Virus record (IMG/VR): IMGVR_UViG_3300032177_000069
Span: 1 to 24,982 of that record
Reading direction: 5' to 3' (one strand)
Length of the DNA stretch: 24,982 nucleotides
From: a virus
The notes beneath the pieces are model-generated. The model worked only from the letters and a program-made list of their open reading frames with translations. It ran no database searches and was not told where the DNA came from. A program made the translations under genes and the position numbers. This document shows positions 1 to 7,122 of this stretch, in pieces. How positions within the stretch are numbered: the stretch's first letter is position 1; every line of letters starts with the position of its first letter.

Positions 1-1
1 T

Positions 2-250
2 GGAACTATCAAATCAGTTGCAGTTCAATCAATTAATTGGCGTGATGGCAATGGTCCATATAATCGTGGTCAACATATTGTAAGACCCGCATCGACTGAT
101 AGATTGGCTGCATCGAAGACTTCAATTTTTCCACAAGTTACTTCAAGGGGTTTTCAATCAATATGGGAATTGAACCCTGAAGATTCAGCCGCATGGGAAG
201 AAGCAGACGTAAATGGCATGGAAGCAGGGATAAAGGCGGTGGAGGCATAA
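2..250 (+). CDS. C-terminal end of a phage structural protein, paralogue of the next two genes (5' truncated)
   Basis: The reading frame is open from the window edge to TAA at 248-250, giving 82 residues with no start inside the window. The end of the protein (IWELNPEDSAAWEEADVNGM, then an AGIKAV-type tail) matches the ends of the next two proteins, which read IWELNPDDSAAWESADVNGM and ILELNPADSAAWEQADID. It is therefore the remnant of a third tandem copy of this family. Phage proteins ending in this way usually carry a lectin-like front half; here that half lies outside the window. The ribosome site for the next gene (GGAGG, about 240-244) lies within its last codons, so the two are probably translated together. 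The role is presumably virion surface or adhesion, by context only. Confidence 0.8.
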   Translation, partial: GTIKSVAVQSINWRDGNGPYNRGQHIVRPASTDRLAASKTSIFPQVTSRGFQSIWELNPEDSAAWEEADVNGMEAGIKAVEA

Positions 251-251
251 C

Positions 252-1235
252 ATGGCAAGAATATTCATAGATGGATTCGAAAGTGGGGATCTGGGGCAAT
301 GGTTAGTAATGGGTGGTTCACCAACAATTAATTCTGGGGCATTGGCTGGAAAATCAGGAACTTATTATTTAAGTTTACCCGTTTCTGGTACTTATGTAAA
401 AACTTCATTGCCAAGTACATATTCGACTGTTTATGGAGCATTTAAATTATGGATGAGCGGTCCAGGTTTAGAAGCCCCATTTTTTTATTTGCATAGTGAC
501 GCAAATGAAGTATTTCGCTTGTCTTATGGATATACAAATGGGAATACTATAAAATTTTATATAGGTGGGGTTTATGTCAATACATCAGCACAAACACTTG
601 TTTTAAATGCGCTTCAATTGGTTGAATTTTATTTTTATATTGCAGATAGCAGCGGGAGAGTTGTAGTTAAAGTAAATGGAATAACCGTAATCGATTATAC
701 AGGGGATACAAAACCGTCAACCTTTTCTACTGTCAACACCATGTTTCTTTTTGCTGGATCGGGCCAATTTGTTTTTGATGATGTGATTTTAGATGATGCC
801 AATTGGATTGGCCCAACTTCAATCCAGGGTCTTGCCGTAACCGGAGCGGGATCAACCACCCAATTCGATCCGTCGACAGGATCCAATTACGCCTGTGTCG
901 ATGAGATCCCACCGTCCGATGCAGACTACATAAGCACCAATGTAGCGAATGAAATCGACACCTACGCCTGCGGAGATCTGACCGGAACGATCAATTCAGT
1001 GAAAGCCGTTCAGGTCCAAGCCCGATGTGTGCAAGAAGGATCTCCCGCAGTACCAAAAATCCAATTGGTCACTCGCCCAACGTCTACAGATCGCGTTAGC
1101 GCAAGTAAATCCATTCAGACATTCGCCCCAGGAGTCGTTTCAAATATTTGGGAACTCAATCCCGATGACTCTGCAGCATGGGAATCGGCAGATGTAAATG
1201 GAATGGAAATCGGTGTCAAAGCAGTAGCCTCATAA
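252..1235 (+). CDS. Lectin-like phage surface protein with conserved C-terminal domain (paralogue 2)
   Basis: A 327-residue protein. The start ATG lies one base after the previous stop and about 7 bases after GGAGG. The N-terminus MARIFIDGFESGDLGQW is a hallmark of phage structural proteins with a concanavalin/LamG-like beta sandwich. That module covers roughly residues 1-180 and ends at VILDDANWIG. Residues about 185-327 form a second domain shared with both neighbours (CVDEIPPSDADY, later IWELNPDDSAAW). The two halves differ strongly in base composition: by hand count positions 541-600 are about 32% GC and positions 841-900 about 58% GC, as if the front module had been exchanged. The likely role is receptor or polysaccharide binding on the virion. 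The binding function is inferred; the family resemblance is from recalled motifs, not a search. Confidence 0.75.
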   Translation: MARIFIDGFESGDLGQWLVMGGSPTINSGALAGKSGTYYLSLPVSGTYVKTSLPSTYSTVYGAFKLWMSGPGLEAPFFYLHSDANEVFRLSYGYTNGNTIKFYIGGVYVNTSAQTLVLNALQLVEFYFYIADSSGRVVVKVNGITVIDYTGDTKPSTFSTVNTMFLFAGSGQFVFDDVILDDANWIGPTSIQGLAVTGAGSTTQFDPSTGSNYACVDEIPPSDADYISTNVANEIDTYACGDLTGTINSVKAVQVQARCVQEGSPAVPKIQLVTRPTSTDRVSASKSIQTFAPGVVSNIWELNPDDSAAWESADVNGMEIGVKAVAS

Positions 1236-1247
1236 GGAGAATTTGAA

Positions 1248-2234
1248 ATGGCACGAATATTCATGGATGGATTTGAGTTGGGTGATACTTCTTTGTGGAA
1301 TACTTTAGACAATGCCTACGCCGCATCTTCAAGCTTCCCTGCCGGATTTTCTGGAACATACTACTTAAATTGTATTGGGACTTGGTCAGCTGAAAAAATA
1401 TTTTCTACAACATATTCAGATTTATATTTTGCATTTAAAATTTATAAACCTAGTACATATAGTTATGAACAAATACTAAATATTAAAGATAGTGCTGGAA
1501 CAATAATTTTTTCAATAGGAGTAAATTTTATATCAAAATATCTTGAAGCTCGTTTGGGAACTTATAATGCTTCAGTTATAGCAACTGGAACAATTCCAAT
1601 ACGAGTGCTTAAAGCATATCTTATAGAGCTTAGATATAAACCACTTAATTCTGGTGGAGTAATTACTGTAAAAGTAGATGGAGTTCAAGATATAAATTAT
1701 TCAGGGGATACAACTGCCGGATTAGAAGAAATAAAAATATTCCACTTGGGGGGGCTCTCTGGCGTGGATGCATATACTCAATTTGATGATATAGTTGTAG
1801 ATAACGCTAACTGGATCGGAAATACTAAATTAGGGATTATCGTTCCAAATGGGACAGGCACCACAAATAATTGGACCGCTTCAGCCGGAAACGCCTGGGA
1901 CTGTTTGAATGAAATTCCGCCAGTTGACACCGACTACGTTTATTCCAATACGACCAACCAAATTGCCACTTATGCGATGACCACCATCGCCAGTATGAAC
2001 TCAGTCAAATCGATTCAGCTTCAAGGTCGTGCGGCCTATGAGGGATCTCCTACACCAACTAAAATTCAATTAGGGGTCAGAGCATCAGGGACAGATTACT
2101 TTGCTACTGATTTTTCTCCTGGTGTCGGTTTTGGTATGCTTACCAAAATTCTTGAATTGAATCCTGCCGATTCTGCCGCATGGGAACAAGCCGATATAGA
2201 CGCTCTTGAAGTTGGGGTGAAGGCGACCGCATAA
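1248..2234 (+). CDS. Lectin-like phage surface protein with conserved C-terminal domain (paralogue 3)
   Basis: A 328-residue paralogue of the preceding protein. The start is set by AAGGAG about 8 bases upstream of ATG. It begins MARIFMDGFELGDTSLW, has a lectin-like sandwich to about residue 188 (QFDDIVVDNANWIG), then the shared C-terminal domain (CLNEIPPVDTDY, ILELNPADSAAWEQADID). The front half differs much more from paralogue 2 than the back half does, fitting a variable binding head on a fixed base. Composition shows the same split: positions 1441-1500 are about 23% GC and positions 1921-1980 about 43% GC by hand count. The stop TAA is followed directly by the next ATG, so translation is probably coupled. 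Binding function is inferred. Confidence 0.75.
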   Translation: MARIFMDGFELGDTSLWNTLDNAYAASSSFPAGFSGTYYLNCIGTWSAEKIFSTTYSDLYFAFKIYKPSTYSYEQILNIKDSAGTIIFSIGVNFISKYLEARLGTYNASVIATGTIPIRVLKAYLIELRYKPLNSGGVITVKVDGVQDINYSGDTTAGLEEIKIFHLGGLSGVDAYTQFDDIVVDNANWIGNTKLGIIVPNGTGTTNNWTASAGNAWDCLNEIPPVDTDYVYSNTTNQIATYAMTTIASMNSVKSIQLQGRAAYEGSPTPTKIQLGVRASGTDYFATDFSPGVGFGMLTKILELNPADSAAWEQADIDALEVGVKATA

Positions 2235-4559
2235 ATGGCTGATCGTCAAAAAATATCGTCACTCACCGGACAGGTGGAGTATGACGTTGCCGGGAATCAG
2301 AAAGTTTCTGCCGTCAATGCACAGGTGGAATACGATATTCCCGGCAATCAATTGGTTTCCCATATATCTGCTCAAGTAGAATATGATGGAGATAAATGGC
2401 AGAACAATGCTTCTCTTACAAATAGATACCTTGCCGATACTTCTGATCTTTTAATAGATCATACATTCAATGCCCATAATTTAACTGCCTCTGCTTCTGC
2501 CCCAACTGCTGATTCAGGTGATAAAAAAGAAGGGATTAGCTCTGCTGTTTATGCAAAAGCTTCAAGTCAATACCATTATATAACAGATGCTAATTTAAAA
2601 TCTGGTTTCCCATTAAAAAATGGGGATACAGTTAAACAAGGGACTTGGACGTGTTGGGTAAAATTTAATACACTCACTGGTTCTCAGACCCTAATTGCAA
2701 AAGAGAATTATCAAACAGCAGCAAAAAGAACTTTGCAATTAGATATGGTAACATCAACATTAACGGCTTATTGGTTTTACAATACTTCAAATGGGTATAG
2801 CACAATATCTATTGCTTCTGGCTTTGTAACTGGAAGATGGTATCATATTGCAATTTCTTTTGATGGAGTCAATAAATATTTAAATTATAGAATATGGGAT
2901 GATACTGCTGGATCAGTAGTTTCTGCTGGAAGTTTCGATTCTGGTTCATTTGGTGGTGCGCTTAATATTTCAGATGGAGTTTTATCATTAGGTGCTGCTT
3001 ATGACCCAGCAGCAAGAGCAAATTATTTAGATGGAAAATTAAATGCTGTCCATGTTTTCAACCGTATGCTCGGTTGGAAAGAAATAGACGCCATTCGATC
3101 AGGAACATGGACCAAGCAAGAAGATTACATGGGTCTGGATGTTTCCCAGGTTCAAGCCCAAGTCGAATATGACACCTTCCAGGCCCAACGGGTCTATCAG
3201 GTTCAAGCTCAAGTTGAAGTCGATGACGTTGTTTCTTATACATCGCAATTATTGGCCCAAGTTGAATATGAAGAAACTCCTAATATATTTACTTCTCAAT
3301 TAATTGTTCAAGTTGAATATTCACCAGGATGCAATTTTACTGCGAGTATCGGGGCTGGATTTTCTTCCAATTCAGATGCGGATATTTTATCTGAACGACT
3401 TCTTGTTGGGGCTGTTGCTTCAAGTGTTTCTACTTCGGAACCAATCTTTGCAATATTAGGAGAAAGTTCTTATTCAAATATTGGTGGTACTGGGCATCGT
3501 GCTACATACATTATTGTAAATACAGACACTTCTCTTTCTGGCATACTAGAAGGTCTTTTGGATGGTGAGACTGGTGGTGGCAATCTTTATTGGAATAGCG
3601 GAGAAGCTATCACTGGTAAATATATCAAATTTGATTTAGGTTCTAATGTAGTTATAGATGAAGCAAAATGGTATCAAGCATCTGGAACACAAACACATGG
3701 GGATTGGAAATGGCAAGGGAGTACAAATAATTCTGATTGGACCGATATAGGATCTTCATTTACTTTAGGTGGAGCATTACAAACACAAACAGAATTGAAT
3801 GGTAACACTACAGAATACAGGTATTATAGATTATTGGGAGTATCAGGTACTTCTAGTTATCAACCTACTTTAACTGAAATAGAATTTAAAATTAAAATAG
3901 CCCCATTACCAACCTATTTGTGTACGGAAGGAGTTGGGGATAGAAGAAGTTTTGTTACTGTAACATCTGAAACCGGAACAGTATATGGAACTATTTCTAA
4001 TCTTGTTAATGGTGGGTGGACAACTGATATTTATTTTAATGGTGGATCAATTATAGATAAATGGTTTAAATTTGATTTTGGAGTTAATAATTCATTTGTA
4101 ATAATAGAATCAATATTTTCACAAACTGGAACACAAACACATGGGGATTGGAAATGGCAAGGAAGCAATGATAATAATGGCTGGACAGACATAGGGGCTT
4201 CATTTACTTTAGGTGGGACTTCTATTCAACGACAAACTCAACTTAGTGGAAATATAAATTCTTATCGTTATTATAGATTATATGGTGTTAGTGGAAATAG
4301 CAATGCAAGTCCATATCTTCGTGAGTTTACATTTAAAATAGGAATTTCGTCTTCAGAACCAGAAGGTTCAATTGTATGGGGCCAAATAACCGGAGTCGTT
4401 GAAAACATCCATAGCTTTGCAAGTAGTTGGACCGGGACCGGAGAAGTGGTCAATACCGGCGATGGTGAAGAAATCGAATTGGAAGATGGGGAGTATATGG
4501 AATGTTCCCCGGTCAATACCGGCACTCAACGAATTGAAATCATAAAGGACGGATATTGA
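2235..4559 (+). CDS. Multidomain fibre/adhesin protein: AQVEYD repeats, LamG-like domain, two discoidin-like domains
   Basis: A 774-residue protein starting immediately after the previous stop; its ribosome site is weak, so coupling is likely. Domains in order: three short repeats ending in QVEYD (residues 1-53); a LamG/concanavalin-like domain (about 59-288, with the WTCWVKFN and GRWYHIAISFDG strands typical of that fold); four more QVEYD-type repeats (about 297-365); two copies of a 22-residue FTASI/LVGAV repeat (368-409) of the kind that builds the giant repeat protein downstream; two F5/8 type C (discoidin)-like domains (about 409-555 and 563-703), each with HGDWKWQGS and YRYYRL; and a tail segment (704-774, WTGTGEVVNTGDGEEIELED). 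LamG and discoidin folds commonly bind sugars, so a host-surface-binding fibre is likely. Virion attachment is inferred. AT-rich binding modules alternate with GC-richer linkers. Confidence 0.75.
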   Translation: MADRQKISSLTGQVEYDVAGNQKVSAVNAQVEYDIPGNQLVSHISAQVEYDGDKWQNNASLTNRYLADTSDLLIDHTFNAHNLTASASAPTADSGDKKEGISSAVYAKASSQYHYITDANLKSGFPLKNGDTVKQGTWTCWVKFNTLTGSQTLIAKENYQTAAKRTLQLDMVTSTLTAYWFYNTSNGYSTISIASGFVTGRWYHIAISFDGVNKYLNYRIWDDTAGSVVSAGSFDSGSFGGALNISDGVLSLGAAYDPAARANYLDGKLNAVHVFNRMLGWKEIDAIRSGTWTKQEDYMGLDVSQVQAQVEYDTFQAQRVYQVQAQVEVDDVVSYTSQLLAQVEYEETPNIFTSQLIVQVEYSPGCNFTASIGAGFSSNSDADILSERLLVGAVASSVSTSEPIFAILGESSYSNIGGTGHRATYIIVNTDTSLSGILEGLLDGETGGGNLYWNSGEAITGKYIKFDLGSNVVIDEAKWYQASGTQTHGDWKWQGSTNNSDWTDIGSSFTLGGALQTQTELNGNTTEYRYYRLLGVSGTSSYQPTLTEIEFKIKIAPLPTYLCTEGVGDRRSFVTVTSETGTVYGTISNLVNGGWTTDIYFNGGSIIDKWFKFDFGVNNSFVIIESIFSQTGTQTHGDWKWQGSNDNNGWTDIGASFTLGGTSIQRQTQLSGNINSYRYYRLYGVSGNSNASPYLREFTFKIGISSSEPEGSIVWGQITGVVENIHSFASSWTGTGEVVNTGDGEEIELEDGEYMECSPVNTGTQRIEIIKDGY
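3336..3461 (+). repeat. Two units of the 22-residue TASI repeat inside the multidomain adhesin
   Basis: Residues about 368-409 read FTASIGAGFSSNSDADILSE followed by a unit beginning LVGAVASSVSTSEP. This is the same pattern as the units of the large repeat protein at 7123-10812 (FTASIAA..S.SATIDL, LVGSISS). The units sit between the last QVEYD repeat and the first discoidin-like domain, where they may act as a spacer or stalk. Confidence 0.75.
3682..3718 (+). repeat. 37-bp direct repeat, copy 1 (twin discoidin-like domains)
   Basis: Positions 3682-3718 are identical to 4126-4162, 444 bases (148 codons) apart and in the same frame. They encode the GTQTHGDWKWQG segment of each discoidin-like domain. 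Identity is much higher here than in the rest of the two domains, which points to a recent tandem duplication or to gene conversion. Confidence 0.9.
4126..4162 (+). repeat. 37-bp direct repeat, copy 2 (twin discoidin-like domains)
   Basis: This is the second copy of the 37-bp identical stretch, within the second discoidin-like domain. A further shared stretch (TTCATTTACTTTAGGTGG) follows in both domains at about 3758 and 4200. In-frame recombination between copies would delete or duplicate one domain without breaking the gene. Confidence 0.9.
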
Positions 4560-4560
4560 C

Positions 4561-5604
4561 ATGGGGTATCTTGATATTGCTTCAGACAAGGTAACAAATT
4601 CAAATTGTTCTTCAAGGTATAGTTCTTACTATGGAGCAGATCAGCTTTTTGACAATAATACATCAACTTTTTGGGAAAATAATGGGGCTGATGCCTTTCC
4701 ACATTGGGCGCACGTTCAACTTGCGTTTGCCAGAACCCCAATTAGGATTTCAATAACTTCAAGACCATCCTATGGATCACGCGCCCCTAAAGAGTTTATT
4801 TTTTATGGGTCCAATACGGGAAGTTTTTCAGGAGAGGAAATAGCCCTTTACACAAGCGGGCAAGAAACCGGATGGGGAAGTGGCGAAACAAGAAGTTTTA
4901 CTTTTGCAAACACAACAGCTTTTCTTTATTTTAGATTAAAAGTTATAAGCAGCAACAATGCGAGTCTGGTCAACATATCATCTTTAAAAATTGAAATAGA
5001 CGATACTACAGGGGAAGAAAATACACCGACCTTACCAGCCGATTTATCAGGAGGTCAAACATATTCCCAATCTTCTTCATGGGATGGTTCTTACACTGGA
5101 AGTAAGGCATTTGATAATAACACATCAACTTTATGGCATACAGCAGGTGCTTCAAGCCCACCACATTGGGTTCAAGTTCAATTTGGAACAGCAACAAGAA
5201 TAACTTTGATGACCTGGACTCCAAGATTATCCGATAGCAATTACAACCCTAAAGATTTTAGTATTAAAGGATCTAATACCGGATCTTTTTCAGGTGAAGA
5301 AACCACAATAGCAACCTTTTCATTAGCAGATGAATGGTTCTCCAGAAATAAAAGATATTTTCTTTTTTCAAATGCAAATTCATATTTATATTATCGTATT
5401 GTTATAACTTCAGAAATGGCATCAGGCACACTTTTGATGGTGTCAGAAATAGAATTAATGGAGCTTGATATTGTCGATCATACGATAATTACCTTAAAAT
5501 ACCGTACCGGCGCAACGTCTGCCCTGTGTGAAGCGGCGACCTATCAGGAATATACTGATCCTTTTGATTCGGAAGGTTTTGTTCAATTGAGAGTGGAGGG
5601 ATAA
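4561..5604 (+). CDS. Twin discoidin-like (F5/8 type C) adhesin protein
   Basis: A 347-residue protein beginning one base after the previous stop, with AAAGGACGG as its ribosome site inside the preceding gene. It has two discoidin-like domains (about 1-147 and 152-300). Each has the DNNTSTFWEN or DNNTSTLWHT motif, then HWA/HWV plus a QL/QF strand, SNTGSFSGEE and YFRLKV or YYRIVI; these are typical jelly-roll ligand-binding modules. They differ from the pair in the preceding gene. The last 40 residues (TIITLKYRTGATSALCEA and on) are not discoidin; they look like the second half of a phage beta domain whose first half ends the preceding protein. The body is extremely AT-rich (5341-5400 about 18% GC), while the tail is about 47% GC at 5521-5580, by hand count. 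Sugar or cell-surface binding is inferred from fold. Confidence 0.72.
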   Translation: MGYLDIASDKVTNSNCSSRYSSYYGADQLFDNNTSTFWENNGADAFPHWAHVQLAFARTPIRISITSRPSYGSRAPKEFIFYGSNTGSFSGEEIALYTSGQETGWGSGETRSFTFANTTAFLYFRLKVISSNNASLVNISSLKIEIDDTTGEENTPTLPADLSGGQTYSQSSSWDGSYTGSKAFDNNTSTLWHTAGASSPPHWVQVQFGTATRITLMTWTPRLSDSNYNPKDFSIKGSNTGSFSGEETTIATFSLADEWFSRNKRYFLFSNANSYLYYRIVITSEMASGTLLMVSEIELMELDIVDHTIITLKYRTGATSALCEAATYQEYTDPFDSEGFVQLRVEG

Positions 5605-6342
5605 ATGGCAGATACCAAAGTTTCCGGTCTTGGACCGAATACAGCCCCATTGACAACAGATTACTTGGCTATTCTGGATGATCCAGGGTCTTCCCCTGCA
5701 CTCCAGAGAATGGCTATATCTTATTTATTAGCCCTTGCTGTTACCAATGTTGCAATTCAAGTAATTTCTGCCGGGACTACTACATATACACCGACAACCG
5801 GAATGAAAAAAGTATTGGCAATTCTGGTGGGTCCAGGTGGTAATGGTGGGTCGGTTACTGGTGTAGATTCTTATGGTGGTGGGGGTGGTGGAGGGGGAAC
5901 CTGCATTCGCCTTTGTACTGCTGCTGAAATCGGTGCCAGCTCTGCTTGCGTCGTCGGGACTCCGGGGACAGCAACTACCCTTGCAGATGTGTCCATGTCT
6001 GCTGGTGCTGGTGGAAACGGGTCAGCAAGTGCCGATAGCACTACCCTTGGGACTTTAGGTGCTGGTGGTGCTGGTGGAACTTCTTCAGGTGGAGATTTGA
6101 ATATAGCTGGTCAAGCTGGTTTTCGTGGAATAGTTCATTCTACCTCTGCTGGTCTTAGTGGAATGGGAGGTAGTTCTATGTTTGGTGGTGGTGGAGCGCA
6201 AGTTCAAACGGAAAATGCGGGTGTGAATGGTGGTCAATATGGTGGTGGTGGATCTGGTGGTGCCAGTTCTGCTGGAACTGATCGTGCTGGTGGTGGTGGA
6301 GCAAATGGAATAATGTATATGATTGAGTTTTTGCAGGTGTAA
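5605..6342 (+). CDS. Glycine-rich phage tail/fibre protein (paralogue 1)
   Basis: A 245-residue protein with a strong ribosome site (GGAGGG) and ATG directly after the previous stop. Residues 1-50 (KVSGLGPNTAPLTTDYLAIL, then DDPGSSPALQ) form the short N-terminal region common to many phage fibre proteins, thought to join the fibre to the virion. From about residue 60 the protein changes to YTPTTGMKKVLAILVG and then a glycine-rich domain with runs such as GGGGGGGG, ending IMYMIEFLQV. Glycine-rich tip domains are known in phage adhesins, for example gp38 of T-even phages, where polyglycine loops hold receptor-binding loops; the similarity here is in character, not proven homology. The next gene has the same architecture. 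Receptor binding is plausible but inferred. Confidence 0.7.
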   Translation: MADTKVSGLGPNTAPLTTDYLAILDDPGSSPALQRMAISYLLALAVTNVAIQVISAGTTTYTPTTGMKKVLAILVGPGGNGGSVTGVDSYGGGGGGGGTCIRLCTAAEIGASSACVVGTPGTATTLADVSMSAGAGGNGSASADSTTLGTLGAGGAGGTSSGGDLNIAGQAGFRGIVHSTSAGLSGMGGSSMFGGGGAQVQTENAGVNGGQYGGGGSGGASSAGTDRAGGGGANGIMYMIEFLQV

Positions 6343-6344
6343 TT

Positions 6345-7118
6345 ATGTCTGGTCTTAAAATAACCGAGCTTCCAGAAAACACGGCTCCGCTTACGACGGA
6401 TAAATTGATCATTATTGATGATCCGGCAGTAACCCCGGCATCTCAAAATATTACTATTGCCAATTTACTCACTCTATTTGTGTCCAATGTTGTAATGCAA
6501 GTAAAAACTGCTACTGGAACATACACCCCAACTTCAGGAATGAAAAAGTGTTTAGTAATATGTGTCGGTGGGGGTGGTGGTGGGGGTGGTGGAATTAACA
6601 CCGACTCTGCTGGTGGTGGCGGCGGTGGTGGTGGTACAGCGATTAAATTATTAACCTCTACTGATATTGGGGCAAGTAAAGCATTTACAATTGGTGCTGC
6701 TGGTGCAGGAGATTCAGGAAGCGGTGCCTCTGCCGGGGGGTCTACTTATTTAGGTGCTGGTGGATCTGAACTTGTAAGGGCTACTGGTGGTGGACTTGGT
6801 GCTTCCAGTGCCGCATGGTCGGCGGCCTATGTGTATGGGGCGGGTGGTGCTGGTGGAGTCGGGAACATTGGTGATTTACAAATGGCCGGAAGTCCAGGTC
6901 AAATAGGAACTACATGGAGTGGATCTCTTGGAGAAGCGGGGGCCGGGGGGTGTTCATTTTTAGGAGGAAACGGTTTGCAACCAGCAGTTAATACGGCTGG
7001 CGCAGACGGTGGTTCTTATGGGGCTGGTGGGGGTGGAGGTCATGCTTCAGCAGTAACAAATAAAAATGGTGGTGCTGGAATAATTGGTGTAATTTATATT
7101 ATAGAGTTTTTAGGATAA
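6345..7118 (+). CDS. Glycine-rich phage tail/fibre protein (paralogue 2)
   Basis: A 257-residue protein starting two bases after the stop of its paralogue, with only a weak AGGTG upstream, so translation is probably coupled. It repeats the same plan: ITELPENTAPLTTDKLIII at the N-terminus, YTPTSGMKKCLVICVG at about residues 59-74, then two long glycine runs and a C-terminus ending IGVIYIIEFLG. The connector and final strand are well conserved with paralogue 1, but the loops between glycine runs differ, as expected for a duplicated tip protein that has diversified. Homo- or hetero-oligomer formation cannot be told from sequence. Confidence 0.7.
   Translation: MSGLKITELPENTAPLTTDKLIIIDDPAVTPASQNITIANLLTLFVSNVVMQVKTATGTYTPTSGMKKCLVICVGGGGGGGGGINTDSAGGGGGGGGTAIKLLTSTDIGASKAFTIGAAGAGDSGSGASAGGSTYLGAGGSELVRATGGGLGASSAAWSAAYVYGAGGAGGVGNIGDLQMAGSPGQIGTTWSGSLGEAGAGGCSFLGGNGLQPAVNTAGADGGSYGAGGGGGHASAVTNKNGGAGIIGVIYIIEFLG
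6566..6636 (+). repeat. GGT/GGC-rich simple-sequence tracts encoding polyglycine
   Basis: Two runs of GGT, GGG and GGC codons (about 6566-6592 and 6611-6636) encode stretches of eight to nine glycines. Similar runs occur in the upstream paralogue near 5874-5898 and 6235-6252. Such tracts are prone to in-frame slippage, so glycine number may vary between relatives. Confidence 0.7.
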
Positions 7119-7122
7119 TAAA

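Noticed and set aside
5873-6446. Alternative-frame and antisense His- or Gly-rich open frames over the glycine-rich genes
   Set aside because: GGT tracts read as stop-free sequence in other frames and as His/Pro codons on the other strand; these are composition artefacts.
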